Source: Acidobacteriota bacterium | GTDB lineage: Bacteria > Acidobacteriota > Terriglobia > Bryobacterales > Bryobacteraceae | DNA length: 64,000 nucleotides | NCBI GenBank assembly: GCA_016201205.1 | Contig: JACQDF010000030.1 | Span: 1 to 64,000, forward strand | Direction: 5' to 3' | Shown: piece after piece, positions 1 to 7,726 of the stretch | Layout: each line of letters starts with the position of its first letter | How positions within the stretch are numbered: position 1 is the first letter of the stretch | Translations under genes and position numbers: made by a program | The notes under the pieces: model-generated | What the model was told of the DNA's origin: nothing | Databases searched by the model: none | The model's input: only the letters and a program-made list of their open reading frames with translations

Positions 1-2
1 AG

Positions 3-680
3 ATCAAGCTGGACCGCCGCGTGGGCGACGGCTTCTACCTGACGACGTCCTACACCTGGAGCAAAGGGCTCAACTACAGCGAGGACAACGGCGGCATCGC
101 GATTCCCCTGAGCGTTCCCTTGAACAAGGCGCGGATGAACGACAACCGGACGCACATGTTCACGCAAAGCTACATGTACGAATTGCCGTTCGGACGCGGG
201 AAGAAATGGGCGCAGGGCGGCGTGGCAATGTGGGTTCTGGGGGGCTGGCAGTTCCAGGGGCTGCTCAGCCTGATGACCGGCCAGTGGGTCACGCCGTCGG
301 TGTCGGGCGTGGTGAATGCTCCAGGCAACGCCGACCGGCCAAACTTCATCTCGCCGGTGGTATACCTGGGCGGCGCGGGTCCCGGGCAGAAGTTCTTCGA
401 TCCGGCGTCCTTCACCATCCCAGCTCAGAACACGCTGGGCAACGCGGGGCGCAACATCATCGTCGGGCCGGGGATCGTCAACGTGGACGCGGCGCTGCAC
501 AGGGAGTTCCGGGTGCGGGAAGGGATAGCGCTGGCGCTGCGCGTCGAGAGCTTCAACTTCAGCAACACGCCGCATTACAGCAATCCGAACACGAACCGAA
601 ACTCGCCGCAGTTCGGCGAGATTAGCTCAGCCGAGCAGGACCAGCGGCAGTATCAGATCGGGTTGACGCTGCGATTCTAG
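3..680 (+). CDS. TonB-dependent receptor / Oar-like outer membrane protein, C-terminal part (5' truncated by window edge)
   Basis: Open frame from base 3 (IKLDRRVGDGFYLTTSYTWSKGLNYSED...); typical Oar/TonB beta-barrel C-terminus ending ...YQIGLTLRF; similar style to 17517-20786. Confidence 0.8.
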   Translation: MKLDRRVGDGFYLTTSYTWSKGLNYSEDNGGIAIPLSVPLNKARMNDNRTHMFTQSYMYELPFGRGKKWAQGGVAMWVLGGWQFQGLLSLMTGQWVTPSVSGVVNAPGNADRPNFISPVVYLGGAGPGQKFFDPASFTIPAQNTLGNAGRNIIVGPGIVNVDAALHREFRVREGIALALRVESFNFSNTPHYSNPNTNRNSPQFGEISSAEQDQRQYQIGLTLRF

Positions 681-718
681 CGGTAGCTAGTCGAAGATCC
701 CATAATCGCAAAGGAAAC

Positions 719-784
719 GGGACCGCTTGCTGACGCACGCGGCTCAGAAAGGGCTTCCGAGCCACGACCGCTAGGGAGCGGTTG
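719..784. repeat. Palindromic dispersed repeat element, copy A
   Basis: ACCGCT...GGCTC...GAGCC...AGCGGT nested stems; near-identical architecture and sequence to 41732-41797 on the opposite strand. Confidence 0.6.
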
Positions 785-792
785 GAAAGGTC

Positions 793-2112
793 TTAGTCGA
801 CCCGGACCGGCGCTCCTTGAAACTGGCAGTCCGACAGGCGCAGGCCGGTGACGTGGCGGCAGACCAGGCCCGGGCGTTCCTCGGTCTCGCGAAACCGTGT
901 TTCGACGGCGTGCAGGCGCAGATTGCGGACATGCCTGCAGAAGAGCCCGTAGGCGGGGAGAGCGCCGAACATGCTGTGCTCGGGGTAGCGGTCCGCGTTC
1001 TCCGGGGGGTCTCTGTCCGCGTCCGCTTTCGTGCCTCCGCCCACGAACTCGAGATGCACGTTATCGAGCGTCACCTCCTCGATCTGGTGGCCCGGGATAC
1101 CTGAAATGGCACAGCCCACGCGGCTGCCGCCGCTGGCGACGATGTCCCGCAGGATCACGTTGCGCAGGCGGCCCGCGCCCGGACGCAATCCGCCTTCGGC
1201 GAACGGCCGTCCGCGGTCGCCTAATCTGACAAACACGGGTGCGCCCACGTTGTTCATTACGACGTTCGACACCAGGACGCGGTCGAGTGTCCCGCCGTCC
1301 ACAATCTCGAGCGCAACGCCGGACAGCCGGGTTTCGTAAACCGTGCAGTTGCTGATCGCGATATTCTCGAAGCCGCCATTGGTCTCGGTGCCAAGCTTCA
1401 GCGCATTGCAGCGGGAGCTGAGAACGCAGTTCGTGACAACGACATCCCGCGCGGGGCGGTCCAGCGTGCTCTTGAGCACGATGGCATCGTCTCCCGACCA
1501 GATATCGCAATCGGAGATACGGACGCGGTGGCAGGCGTCGATGTCAATCCCATCGTTATTCGAGTTGACCCGGCTGCGTACGTTGACGCCGCGGATGGAA
1601 ACGTCTTCGCAAGCCAGATAATGCTGCACCCACATGGGGGAGTCGATCAGGGTGACGTCACTGACGCTGACATGGCGGCAGTTGATCATACGGATCATAT
1701 AGGGACGCACTTTGTACGGCCCATGGAAGGAGGCGCCCTGGCCGTCCATCAGCCCATGGCCTTCGATGGCGATGTTTTCGGCATCTTCGGCATAGAGCAG
1801 CGAGCGCTCCGTGTAAGTGTCGGTGTAGGAACGGATCTTGGGAACGCGGCTCGGGTAGTCGGCCAGATCGCGGGAGCCGCGGAGGACGGCGCCGGACTCG
1901 AGGTGCAAGCAGACATTGCTCTTGAGAGTGAGGGTTCCCGACTGGTAAGTTCCGGCGGGAAAGCGGACCGTGCCGCCTGTGCGCGAGGCGGCGTCAATGG
2001 CCGCCTGGATGGCGGAAGTGGAAAGCCGCTTTCCCGTGGGGTCGGCTCGAAACTGGGTGACGTCGATCGAACCGGAAGCGGCGGCAGCGAAAAGGAACGA
2101 GCGCCGGAGCAT
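793..2112 (-). CDS. Glycoside hydrolase family 28-like (polygalacturonase / pectate lyase superfamily)
   Basis: N-terminal signal then VTQFRADPTGKRLSTSAIQAAIDAA..GGTVRFPAGTY, NNDGIDIDACHRVRISDCDIWSGDDAIVLKS motif. Confidence 0.85.
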   Translation of the reverse strand: MLRRSFLFAAAASGSIDVTQFRADPTGKRLSTSAIQAAIDAASRTGGTVRFPAGTYQSGTLTLKSNVCLHLESGAVLRGSRDLADYPSRVPKIRSYTDTYTERSLLYAEDAENIAIEGHGLMDGQGASFHGPYKVRPYMIRMINCRHVSVSDVTLIDSPMWVQHYLACEDVSIRGVNVRSRVNSNNDGIDIDACHRVRISDCDIWSGDDAIVLKSTLDRPARDVVVTNCVLSSRCNALKLGTETNGGFENIAISNCTVYETRLSGVALEIVDGGTLDRVLVSNVVMNNVGAPVFVRLGDRGRPFAEGGLRPGAGRLRNVILRDIVASGGSRVGCAISGIPGHQIEEVTLDNVHLEFVGGGTKADADRDPPENADRYPEHSMFGALPAYGLFCRHVRNLRLHAVETRFRETEERPGLVCRHVTGLRLSDCQFQGAPVRVD

Positions 2113-2124
2113 GGAGTTCTACCT

Positions 2125-2739
2125 CTATCGTCCAATGATAGGAATGTGCGGGGCTGCCGTGCGCGGCAGATCTCCGGTCAGGCGGGGGTCGCCGGCAAGC
2201 TCGATCGCGCGTTTGCAGGCGACGAAACACGATTTGATATAGAAGGCCAGCGCTTTCGGATGATCGAGTGTGCACGTATGCACCCAGAACCGCCGCGGCT
2301 TGTGCGACCACGCCTGTTCGATGGCGAACTGCATCAGGCAGCGTCCGGCGCCTGTGCCGATCAGATCCGTTGTAACGCCGAAGAAAGCGAGCTCGACGTC
2401 AGGCGGCTCGCGGCGGTCGAGCTCGATCAGGACCTTGGCAACGCCCTGGTGCTCCAAAGCGAACACGTCGACGCGCGGGTCGTGGATGATTGCGGCGAGC
2501 TCATCGTCGCTCATCCGCAGTCGGCTGAACCAGAGCCATTCCTCGCCGACCGCCCGAAACAAGCGCCGGTAGCAGTCCAGATCAGGCTTGCTGATGTCGC
2601 GGATCGAAAGGCCGGCGGGAAGCGGCAAGGGCTCGAAGGCCGGTTTGGCGCGCATCTCGAGAAAGGTCACGACAGCGGCGATTTTGCCGGCGGGCAAGTC
2701 GGTGTATCCGTCCGGGAGGATCATTCTATCAACCGCCAC
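2125..2739 (-). CDS. GNAT family N-acetyltransferase
   Basis: GVTTDLIGTGAGRCLMQFAIEQAW...VHTCTLDHPKALAFYIKSCFVACKR acetyl-CoA binding pattern. Confidence 0.75.
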   Translation of the reverse strand: MAVDRMILPDGYTDLPAGKIAAVVTFLEMRAKPAFEPLPLPAGLSIRDISKPDLDCYRRLFRAVGEEWLWFSRLRMSDDELAAIIHDPRVDVFALEHQGVAKVLIELDRREPPDVELAFFGVTTDLIGTGAGRCLMQFAIEQAWSHKPRRFWVHTCTLDHPKALAFYIKSCFVACKRAIELAGDPRLTGDLPRTAAPHIPIIGR

Positions 2740-2791
2740 TATACACCGGGTGGCCCGGTGGCAGGTGGTGCGCTAAAGGTGCGTTGCCGGT

Positions 2792-3126
2792 TTACGGAGT
2801 TTGATCGGTCTTGCTTGGAGGGTTCAGTGAGTCCAGAAAGTCTTGGTCAACCATAGTCCATCCATCCCGAGCGAGCATGAAAACCTTGTTCGCCTTCCTG
2901 AGGAACTCGATGCCCAATAATGGCCGTGAGGCGCTGGGCTCCAAGACGATAACGCCGTGAACCTTTTCGGATTCGACGACGACGGTTCCATAGGCCAACA
3001 ATTTAGGCTGCGAAGAGCCATCGGCAAGAGTCCAACTGCTTGTTCCGTATAGTGTGATGTGAGGGCAAGCGGAGACGCATCCATCAGCGGCATCAACAGG
3101 AAGCCCGTGAAGCCGGTGTCAATCAT
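2792..3126 (-). pseudogene. Retropepsin-like (clan AA) aspartic protease split by a frameshift
   Basis: Frame 1: MIDTGFTGFLLMPL...; after ~3050-3075 homology continues in another frame: ITLYGTSSWTLADGSSQPKLLAYGTVVVESEKVHGVIVLEPSASRPLLGIEFLRK. Confidence 0.6.
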
Positions 3127-3195
3127 AGCCTCGAATTCTTGCTGGAATTGCTCGGAGAGGCCGTAGACTTGGATTTTGATGATCGGGGACCGACG

Positions 3196-3492
3196 CTATC
3201 TAAAGAGCCAGTCTGAATTGGAGGCATTCTGGTAGGTTCCCATCTGAAAAGCGCTTGGGAAACCAACACGGATGAGATGGAACAGGTCGTCCGGGTCGGC
3301 GGCTCTTGCTTTTTCCAAGGCTTCCTCGGCGGTATCCCCGAGTGTGGCCGCTGACGTTTGCACGTTGATGGCGACGAACTTGCCATGATGCTCGCGCTCG
3401 TATTCTTCCTGGAACTTCAGCCTGTAGATGTCTTCCCCTAGCTTGGCCAGAACTTTGGGGTTGAGGGAATGAGGGTTCCTTGTTGCTGGCAT
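3196..3492 (-). CDS. Small hypothetical protein (gene directly upstream of the aspartic protease)
   Basis: MPATRNPHSLNPKVLAKLGEDIYRLKFQEEYEREHHGKFVAINVQTSAATLGDTAEEALEKARAADPDDLFHLIRVGF; plausible operon partner. Confidence 0.6.
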   Translation of the reverse strand: MPATRNPHSLNPKVLAKLGEDIYRLKFQEEYEREHHGKFVAINVQTSAATLGDTAEEALEKARAADPDDLFHLIRVGFPSAFQMGTYQNASNSDWLFR

Positions 3493-3673
3493 GGCGCTGC
3501 CTCCCGGATCTAGACGTTCGCGGACCGTCCGAGACGGACGGCCCATCAGTCTATCGAAACCATCGACAGCCTGCAACCACCACTTTAGCACAGAAACGCC
3601 AAAACAACAACGTGAAGTATTGTTTTTTCAGTACTTTAGAAGCGCAAAGGCCGCGCCCCGCGGCGCCAAGCCG

Positions 3674-3732
3674 TTGAGGAACACCGGAGTGTCCCTCCCG
3701 CGGGCGCGGTCCGTTTTGCGCGTGTTCCTCAA
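3674..3732. repeat. Inverted repeat TTGAGGAACA ... TGTTCCTCAA in intergenic DNA
   Basis: Perfect 10-bp arms at 3674-3683 and 3723-3732. Confidence 0.6.
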
Positions 3733-3861
3733 AGGCTCTTGCATGTCCCACACCCGATCCGCAATGCCTGCTTCCATCGCCGGGGTACCCGCAGGCTCCG
3801 GTGAATCTCAGCCGTGATCTCCTGGTGGCACACGCCAGCGAGGCAGTGTATGCTGTGAAGT

Positions 3862-5070
3862 ATGCTGAGGCAACTGGGCTTTTTCGCGGCAATGAGCGTT
3901 TTCACGGCGGGCGCCCTGTCCGCCGCCAAGGCGACCTTCTCCAAAGATGTCGCTCCCATTCTGAACAACCGCTGCGTCGAGTGCCACCGGGCGGGCGAAG
4001 CGGCGCCGATGGCGTTCACTTCCTACAAAGAGGCGCGGCCCTGGGCGAAGGCCATCAAAGCGGCCGTGCTGATCAAGAAGATGCCACCGTGGCTGGCCGA
4101 TCCTGCGCACGGGAAGTTCTCCAACGACCGGCGTCTGTCGCCGGAGGAGATCGAGACGATCACCGCCTGGGCGGATGCGGGCGCGCCGGAAGGCGATCCC
4201 AACGACTTGCCGCCTCCGCCTGAATTCGCGGCGGGCTGGAATATCGGCAAGCCGGACGCCGTCTTCGATATCGGCGAGGACTTTGACGTGCCGGCATCGG
4301 GCGTAGTGCCGTACAAGTACTTCACCGTAGAGACGAATTTCAAGGAAGACATCTGGATCGAGGCGGCCGAATGCCGTCCGGACAAGCGCGCCGCGGTGCA
4401 CCACATCATCGTGTTTGTGGTGGATCCGAAAGAGAACCTGGCAGGCACTGGCGGAAACCTGCTGGTCGGCTGGGCGCCGGGCGATCCGCCGATGAATTAT
4501 GCGCCTGGCACGGCGAAACTGGTCCGCGCGGGCTCGAAGCTCCGGTTCCAGATGCACTACACGCCCAGCGGCACGGCAGTGAAGGATCGCAGCCACGTGG
4601 GGTTGCGTTTCGCCAAACAGCCGCCCAAGCACCGCGCGCTCACAGGCCGTGCGCTGACCTTCAACTTTAAGATCCCCCCCTATGCGGACAACCACGAAGT
4701 AACCTCGAGCTTCACAGCGAAAGAAGAAGTCCGGGTGACGAGCCTGATGCCGCATATGCACGTGCGCGGCAAGGACTTCAAGTACACAGTCGTCTATCCG
4801 GATGGCCGCAGCGAGGTGCTTCTCCATGTCCCGAAGTACGATTTCAACTGGCAGTTGTCCTACGTGCTCGCCGAGCCGCTGGTGCTGCCGAAAGGCGCGC
4901 GGATAGACTGTGTAGCTCACTATGACAACTCGGCGAACAACAAGTACAACCCCGATCCCAGCAAGGAAGTGAAATGGGGCGACCAGACCTGGGAAGAGAT
5001 GATGATCGGGTGGTTCAACTACACAGTGGACGCGCAGCCGGTCCAGATTTCCAAGACCGGCGCCGAGTAG
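3862..5070 (+). CDS. c-type cytochrome / copper type II ascorbate-dependent monooxygenase-like protein
   Basis: Signal peptide, heme motif CVECH, then PHMHVRGKDFKY..., HYDNSANNKYNPDP..WGDQTWEEMMIGWFNY. Confidence 0.8.
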   Translation: MLRQLGFFAAMSVFTAGALSAAKATFSKDVAPILNNRCVECHRAGEAAPMAFTSYKEARPWAKAIKAAVLIKKMPPWLADPAHGKFSNDRRLSPEEIETITAWADAGAPEGDPNDLPPPPEFAAGWNIGKPDAVFDIGEDFDVPASGVVPYKYFTVETNFKEDIWIEAAECRPDKRAAVHHIIVFVVDPKENLAGTGGNLLVGWAPGDPPMNYAPGTAKLVRAGSKLRFQMHYTPSGTAVKDRSHVGLRFAKQPPKHRALTGRALTFNFKIPPYADNHEVTSSFTAKEEVRVTSLMPHMHVRGKDFKYTVVYPDGRSEVLLHVPKYDFNWQLSYVLAEPLVLPKGARIDCVAHYDNSANNKYNPDPSKEVKWGDQTWEEMMIGWFNYTVDAQPVQISKTGAE

Positions 5071-6813
5071 ATGCGCCCGGCGGGATCCTGTGCCGCGGTC
5101 GTCCTGGTTTGCCTCAGCGCGTCCGCTCAGGATCTCGTCAAAATACCCGCTTCCGCCAAGGAAGTCACTGATGTCGAGACGGGCATCAAGATCGCCATCA
5201 CGGCCGGTGAATTCCTGATCTCCCGCACGGAAGTCACGCAAGCCGAATTTCTGCTGGTGATGGGCTTCAACCCAGCCAATTTCCAGGGACCGCGCCGGCC
5301 GGTGGAAAACGTCTCCTGGTGGGACGCGATCCGCTATTGCAACCTGCGCAGCCGGAAGGAAGGGCTCGAGGTCTGCTATGACCTGGACACAGGCCGCTGT
5401 GACCGCACCCGCAACGGGTACCGGCTGCCGAGCGACGCCGAGTGGGAATTCGCCTCCGCGGGCTCGGATCCGAAGCAGGCTCATCTGGGCTCGCGGGACA
5501 CAAAGGACACGGATGCGCTGCGAACGCTGGCTGGGCAGGGCCCGAGCGAGGTGGCGAGTCTTGCTCCGAACCAGTTTGGCCTGTACGACATGCTTGGTAA
5601 CGTGTGGGAGTGGACAGACGATTATTTCAACCCCGCGCCCAACACACCACAGCAGAACGAGCGCGGGCTGGCGCGGATCTTGCGAGGCGGCTCGTACGTA
5701 AGCACGACTTCGGGCTGGGCGCGCGGCTACCGGACGTCGCTCGAGCCGGAGCGAAAAAGCCGGTTCACGGGCTTCCGCGTGGTACGCACCGTGACTGCGG
5801 AGTCGAAGGCGCCAGCGATCGATGCGGGCTGGTTTGAGCCCTACAACAAGCCTCCCGCCGGTTACGAGATGTCGGCTGGCGCGCTGGCTCCGCTGATATC
5901 GCCGGGAGACGACTGGAAGAGGAAGCGTCAAGAGCTGTTCGCAAAGTGGAAGGAAATTCTCGGGACGCCGCGGGCAAGCGTGCCGAAGCCGCAGGCGAAG
6001 CTGGTCGAAACCATCCGCGAGTTCCACTACACCGCGAAGCTGATGTACCTGCGGGTGGAGCCTGACTTCTGGGAAAAGATCCTGATCGCAATGCCGTTGA
6101 GGCCGGCGCGCACGCCGACGCCCGTTGTCATCGTGCCTTACTACGACGTCGATGTGCCGGCGGGACGCAACCTGGGCGGGCGTTCGTTCACCCCCGGTTA
6201 CGTGCGCTCCTACGCCTACCTGGCGGCGCAGCGTGGATTCATCGCGGTGGCGATCCGCTGGTTCGGCGAAAGCTACGGTGAGCGCTACGACGAGGCAGTG
6301 GCCAATCTCGCCCTGCGGCACCCTGGCTGCACAGGCCTTGGCAAATGGGTGTGGGATGCGCAGCGGCTGCTCGACTACCTCTGCACGCTTCCGGAAGTGG
6401 ACCGCGAGCGGATCGGCATCATCGGGCATTCTCTGGGCGCGAAGATGGCGCTGTACGCGGCGGCGATGGATGAGCGGATCAAGGCGGTCGTGTTTTCCGA
6501 AGGCGGCATCGGATTCCGCATGTCGAATTATGATGACTACTGGTATCTGGGCGAGCGGATGAAGAGCCTTCCGCCGGGCACGGACCAGCACGAATTGCTG
6601 GCGCTGATCGCACCGCGGGCGTTCCTGCTGATCGGCGGAGATGAATACGACAAGGCCGGGAGCTGGCATTACGTGAATGCGGCGCGTGCGGTGTATGAAA
6701 CGTACGGGCGGCCGCGGCAGATTGGCTATTTCAACCACCACAGCGGACATACGCCGACGCCGGAGGCAGTGTGGCATGCAATGCGGTGGCTGGAGCATTT
6801 TGTCGGGAGATAG
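5071..6813 (+). CDS. SUMF1/FGE-sulfatase-like domain fused to alpha/beta hydrolase (dienelactone hydrolase/acetyl-xylan-esterase-like)
   Basis: N-half: SRTEVTQAEFLLVMGFNPANFQGPRRPVENVSWWDAIRYCN...GYRLPSDAEWEFA...LGNVWEWTDD...LRGGSY; C-half: GIIGHSLGAKMALYAAAMDERIKAVVFSEGG...HHSGHTPTPEAV. Confidence 0.85.
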   Translation: MRPAGSCAAVVLVCLSASAQDLVKIPASAKEVTDVETGIKIAITAGEFLISRTEVTQAEFLLVMGFNPANFQGPRRPVENVSWWDAIRYCNLRSRKEGLEVCYDLDTGRCDRTRNGYRLPSDAEWEFASAGSDPKQAHLGSRDTKDTDALRTLAGQGPSEVASLAPNQFGLYDMLGNVWEWTDDYFNPAPNTPQQNERGLARILRGGSYVSTTSGWARGYRTSLEPERKSRFTGFRVVRTVTAESKAPAIDAGWFEPYNKPPAGYEMSAGALAPLISPGDDWKRKRQELFAKWKEILGTPRASVPKPQAKLVETIREFHYTAKLMYLRVEPDFWEKILIAMPLRPARTPTPVVIVPYYDVDVPAGRNLGGRSFTPGYVRSYAYLAAQRGFIAVAIRWFGESYGERYDEAVANLALRHPGCTGLGKWVWDAQRLLDYLCTLPEVDRERIGIIGHSLGAKMALYAAAMDERIKAVVFSEGGIGFRMSNYDDYWYLGERMKSLPPGTDQHELLALIAPRAFLLIGGDEYDKAGSWHYVNAARAVYETYGRPRQIGYFNHHSGHTPTPEAVWHAMRWLEHFVGR

Positions 6814-6817
6814 GAAC

Positions 6818-7702
6818 ATGCACAAGCTGGTGAGTATCTCTATCGTGTTCGCCGGGCTTACCTACGCCGGCGTTTCCATCCAGCAGCGTCAGGCAATCGA
6901 GCAGGTGGTCGGCGTCAAGGGCGCATACACGGAAGCAGAAGATGTGTTCCGGGTCGCGTTTCCGCGCGCCGACGTGCCGGTGACCGTCGAGGGACGGGCG
7001 ATGCATCCGTTTCTCGGGTTCACCTCGTGGGCGGCGTTCACCAGCCATGGCAACGGGCTCATGGTGATGGGCGATATTGTGCTGCTCGAGGACGAGGTGA
7101 GTCCAGCCATGTCCGCGGCGCTGGACAACAATCTTGAAGTTACGGCTCTGCACAATCACTTTTTCTTCGAGAAGCCGCGCGTGATGTACATGCACATCGG
7201 GGGTCACGGACAGCCGGAGCAATTGGCGGGCGCTGTCAGGCGTGTGCTGGGCGCGGTGCGCGGAGTGCGCGAGAAGCAGCCCGCGCCGGCCGCGGACTTC
7301 GGAGGACCGGCCATCCCGGCGCAGAACTCGATCGATTCAACGGCTCTGGACGCCATCCTGGCCACCAAAGGCGAAGTCAACAACGGAATGTACAAAGCCA
7401 CCATCGGCCGCCCGGCGAAGATGCACGGAACGGCGATCGGCAAGCAGATGGGAGTCAACACGTGGGCCGCGTTTGCGGGCGCCAATGACCGGGCGCTGGT
7501 GGACGGCGACTTCGCGATGGTCAAGGACGAGCTCCAGGGAGTACTGAAGTCGCTGCGCAAGAGCGGCATTCACATTGTGGCGATTCACAACCACATGACG
7601 CAGGAAGAGCCGCAGTACATATTTCTGCATTATTGGGGAACGGGTCGCGCGGCGGATCTGGCAAAAGCGGTGAAAGCAGCCATGGACAGCCAGGGACGCT
7701 GA
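6818..7702 (+). CDS. DUF1259 domain-containing protein (LpqO/LppY family)
   Basis: Two similar halves (GNGLMVMGDIVLLEDEVSPAMSAALDNNLEVTALHNHFFFEKPRVMYMHIGG / VDGDFAMVKDELQGVLKSLRKSGIHIVAIHNHMTQEEPQYIFLHYWG). Confidence 0.8.
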   Translation: MHKLVSISIVFAGLTYAGVSIQQRQAIEQVVGVKGAYTEAEDVFRVAFPRADVPVTVEGRAMHPFLGFTSWAAFTSHGNGLMVMGDIVLLEDEVSPAMSAALDNNLEVTALHNHFFFEKPRVMYMHIGGHGQPEQLAGAVRRVLGAVRGVREKQPAPAADFGGPAIPAQNSIDSTALDAILATKGEVNNGMYKATIGRPAKMHGTAIGKQMGVNTWAAFAGANDRALVDGDFAMVKDELQGVLKSLRKSGIHIVAIHNHMTQEEPQYIFLHYWGTGRAADLAKAVKAAMDSQGR

Positions 7703-7726
7703 AACCGCCTGTAGCCTGTCCCCGGT

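Noticed and set aside
3050-3075. Programmed frameshift or Sec recoding in the aspartic protease
   Set aside because: No slippery heptamer recognised and no TGA at a Cys position; decay or sequencing error is simpler.
3808-6825. 1005-aa minus-strand ORF opposite the cytochrome and SUMF1-hydrolase genes
   Set aside because: Shadow ORF of high-GC coding DNA; Arg/His/Ala-rich without domain signatures, while the plus strand encodes clear domains.
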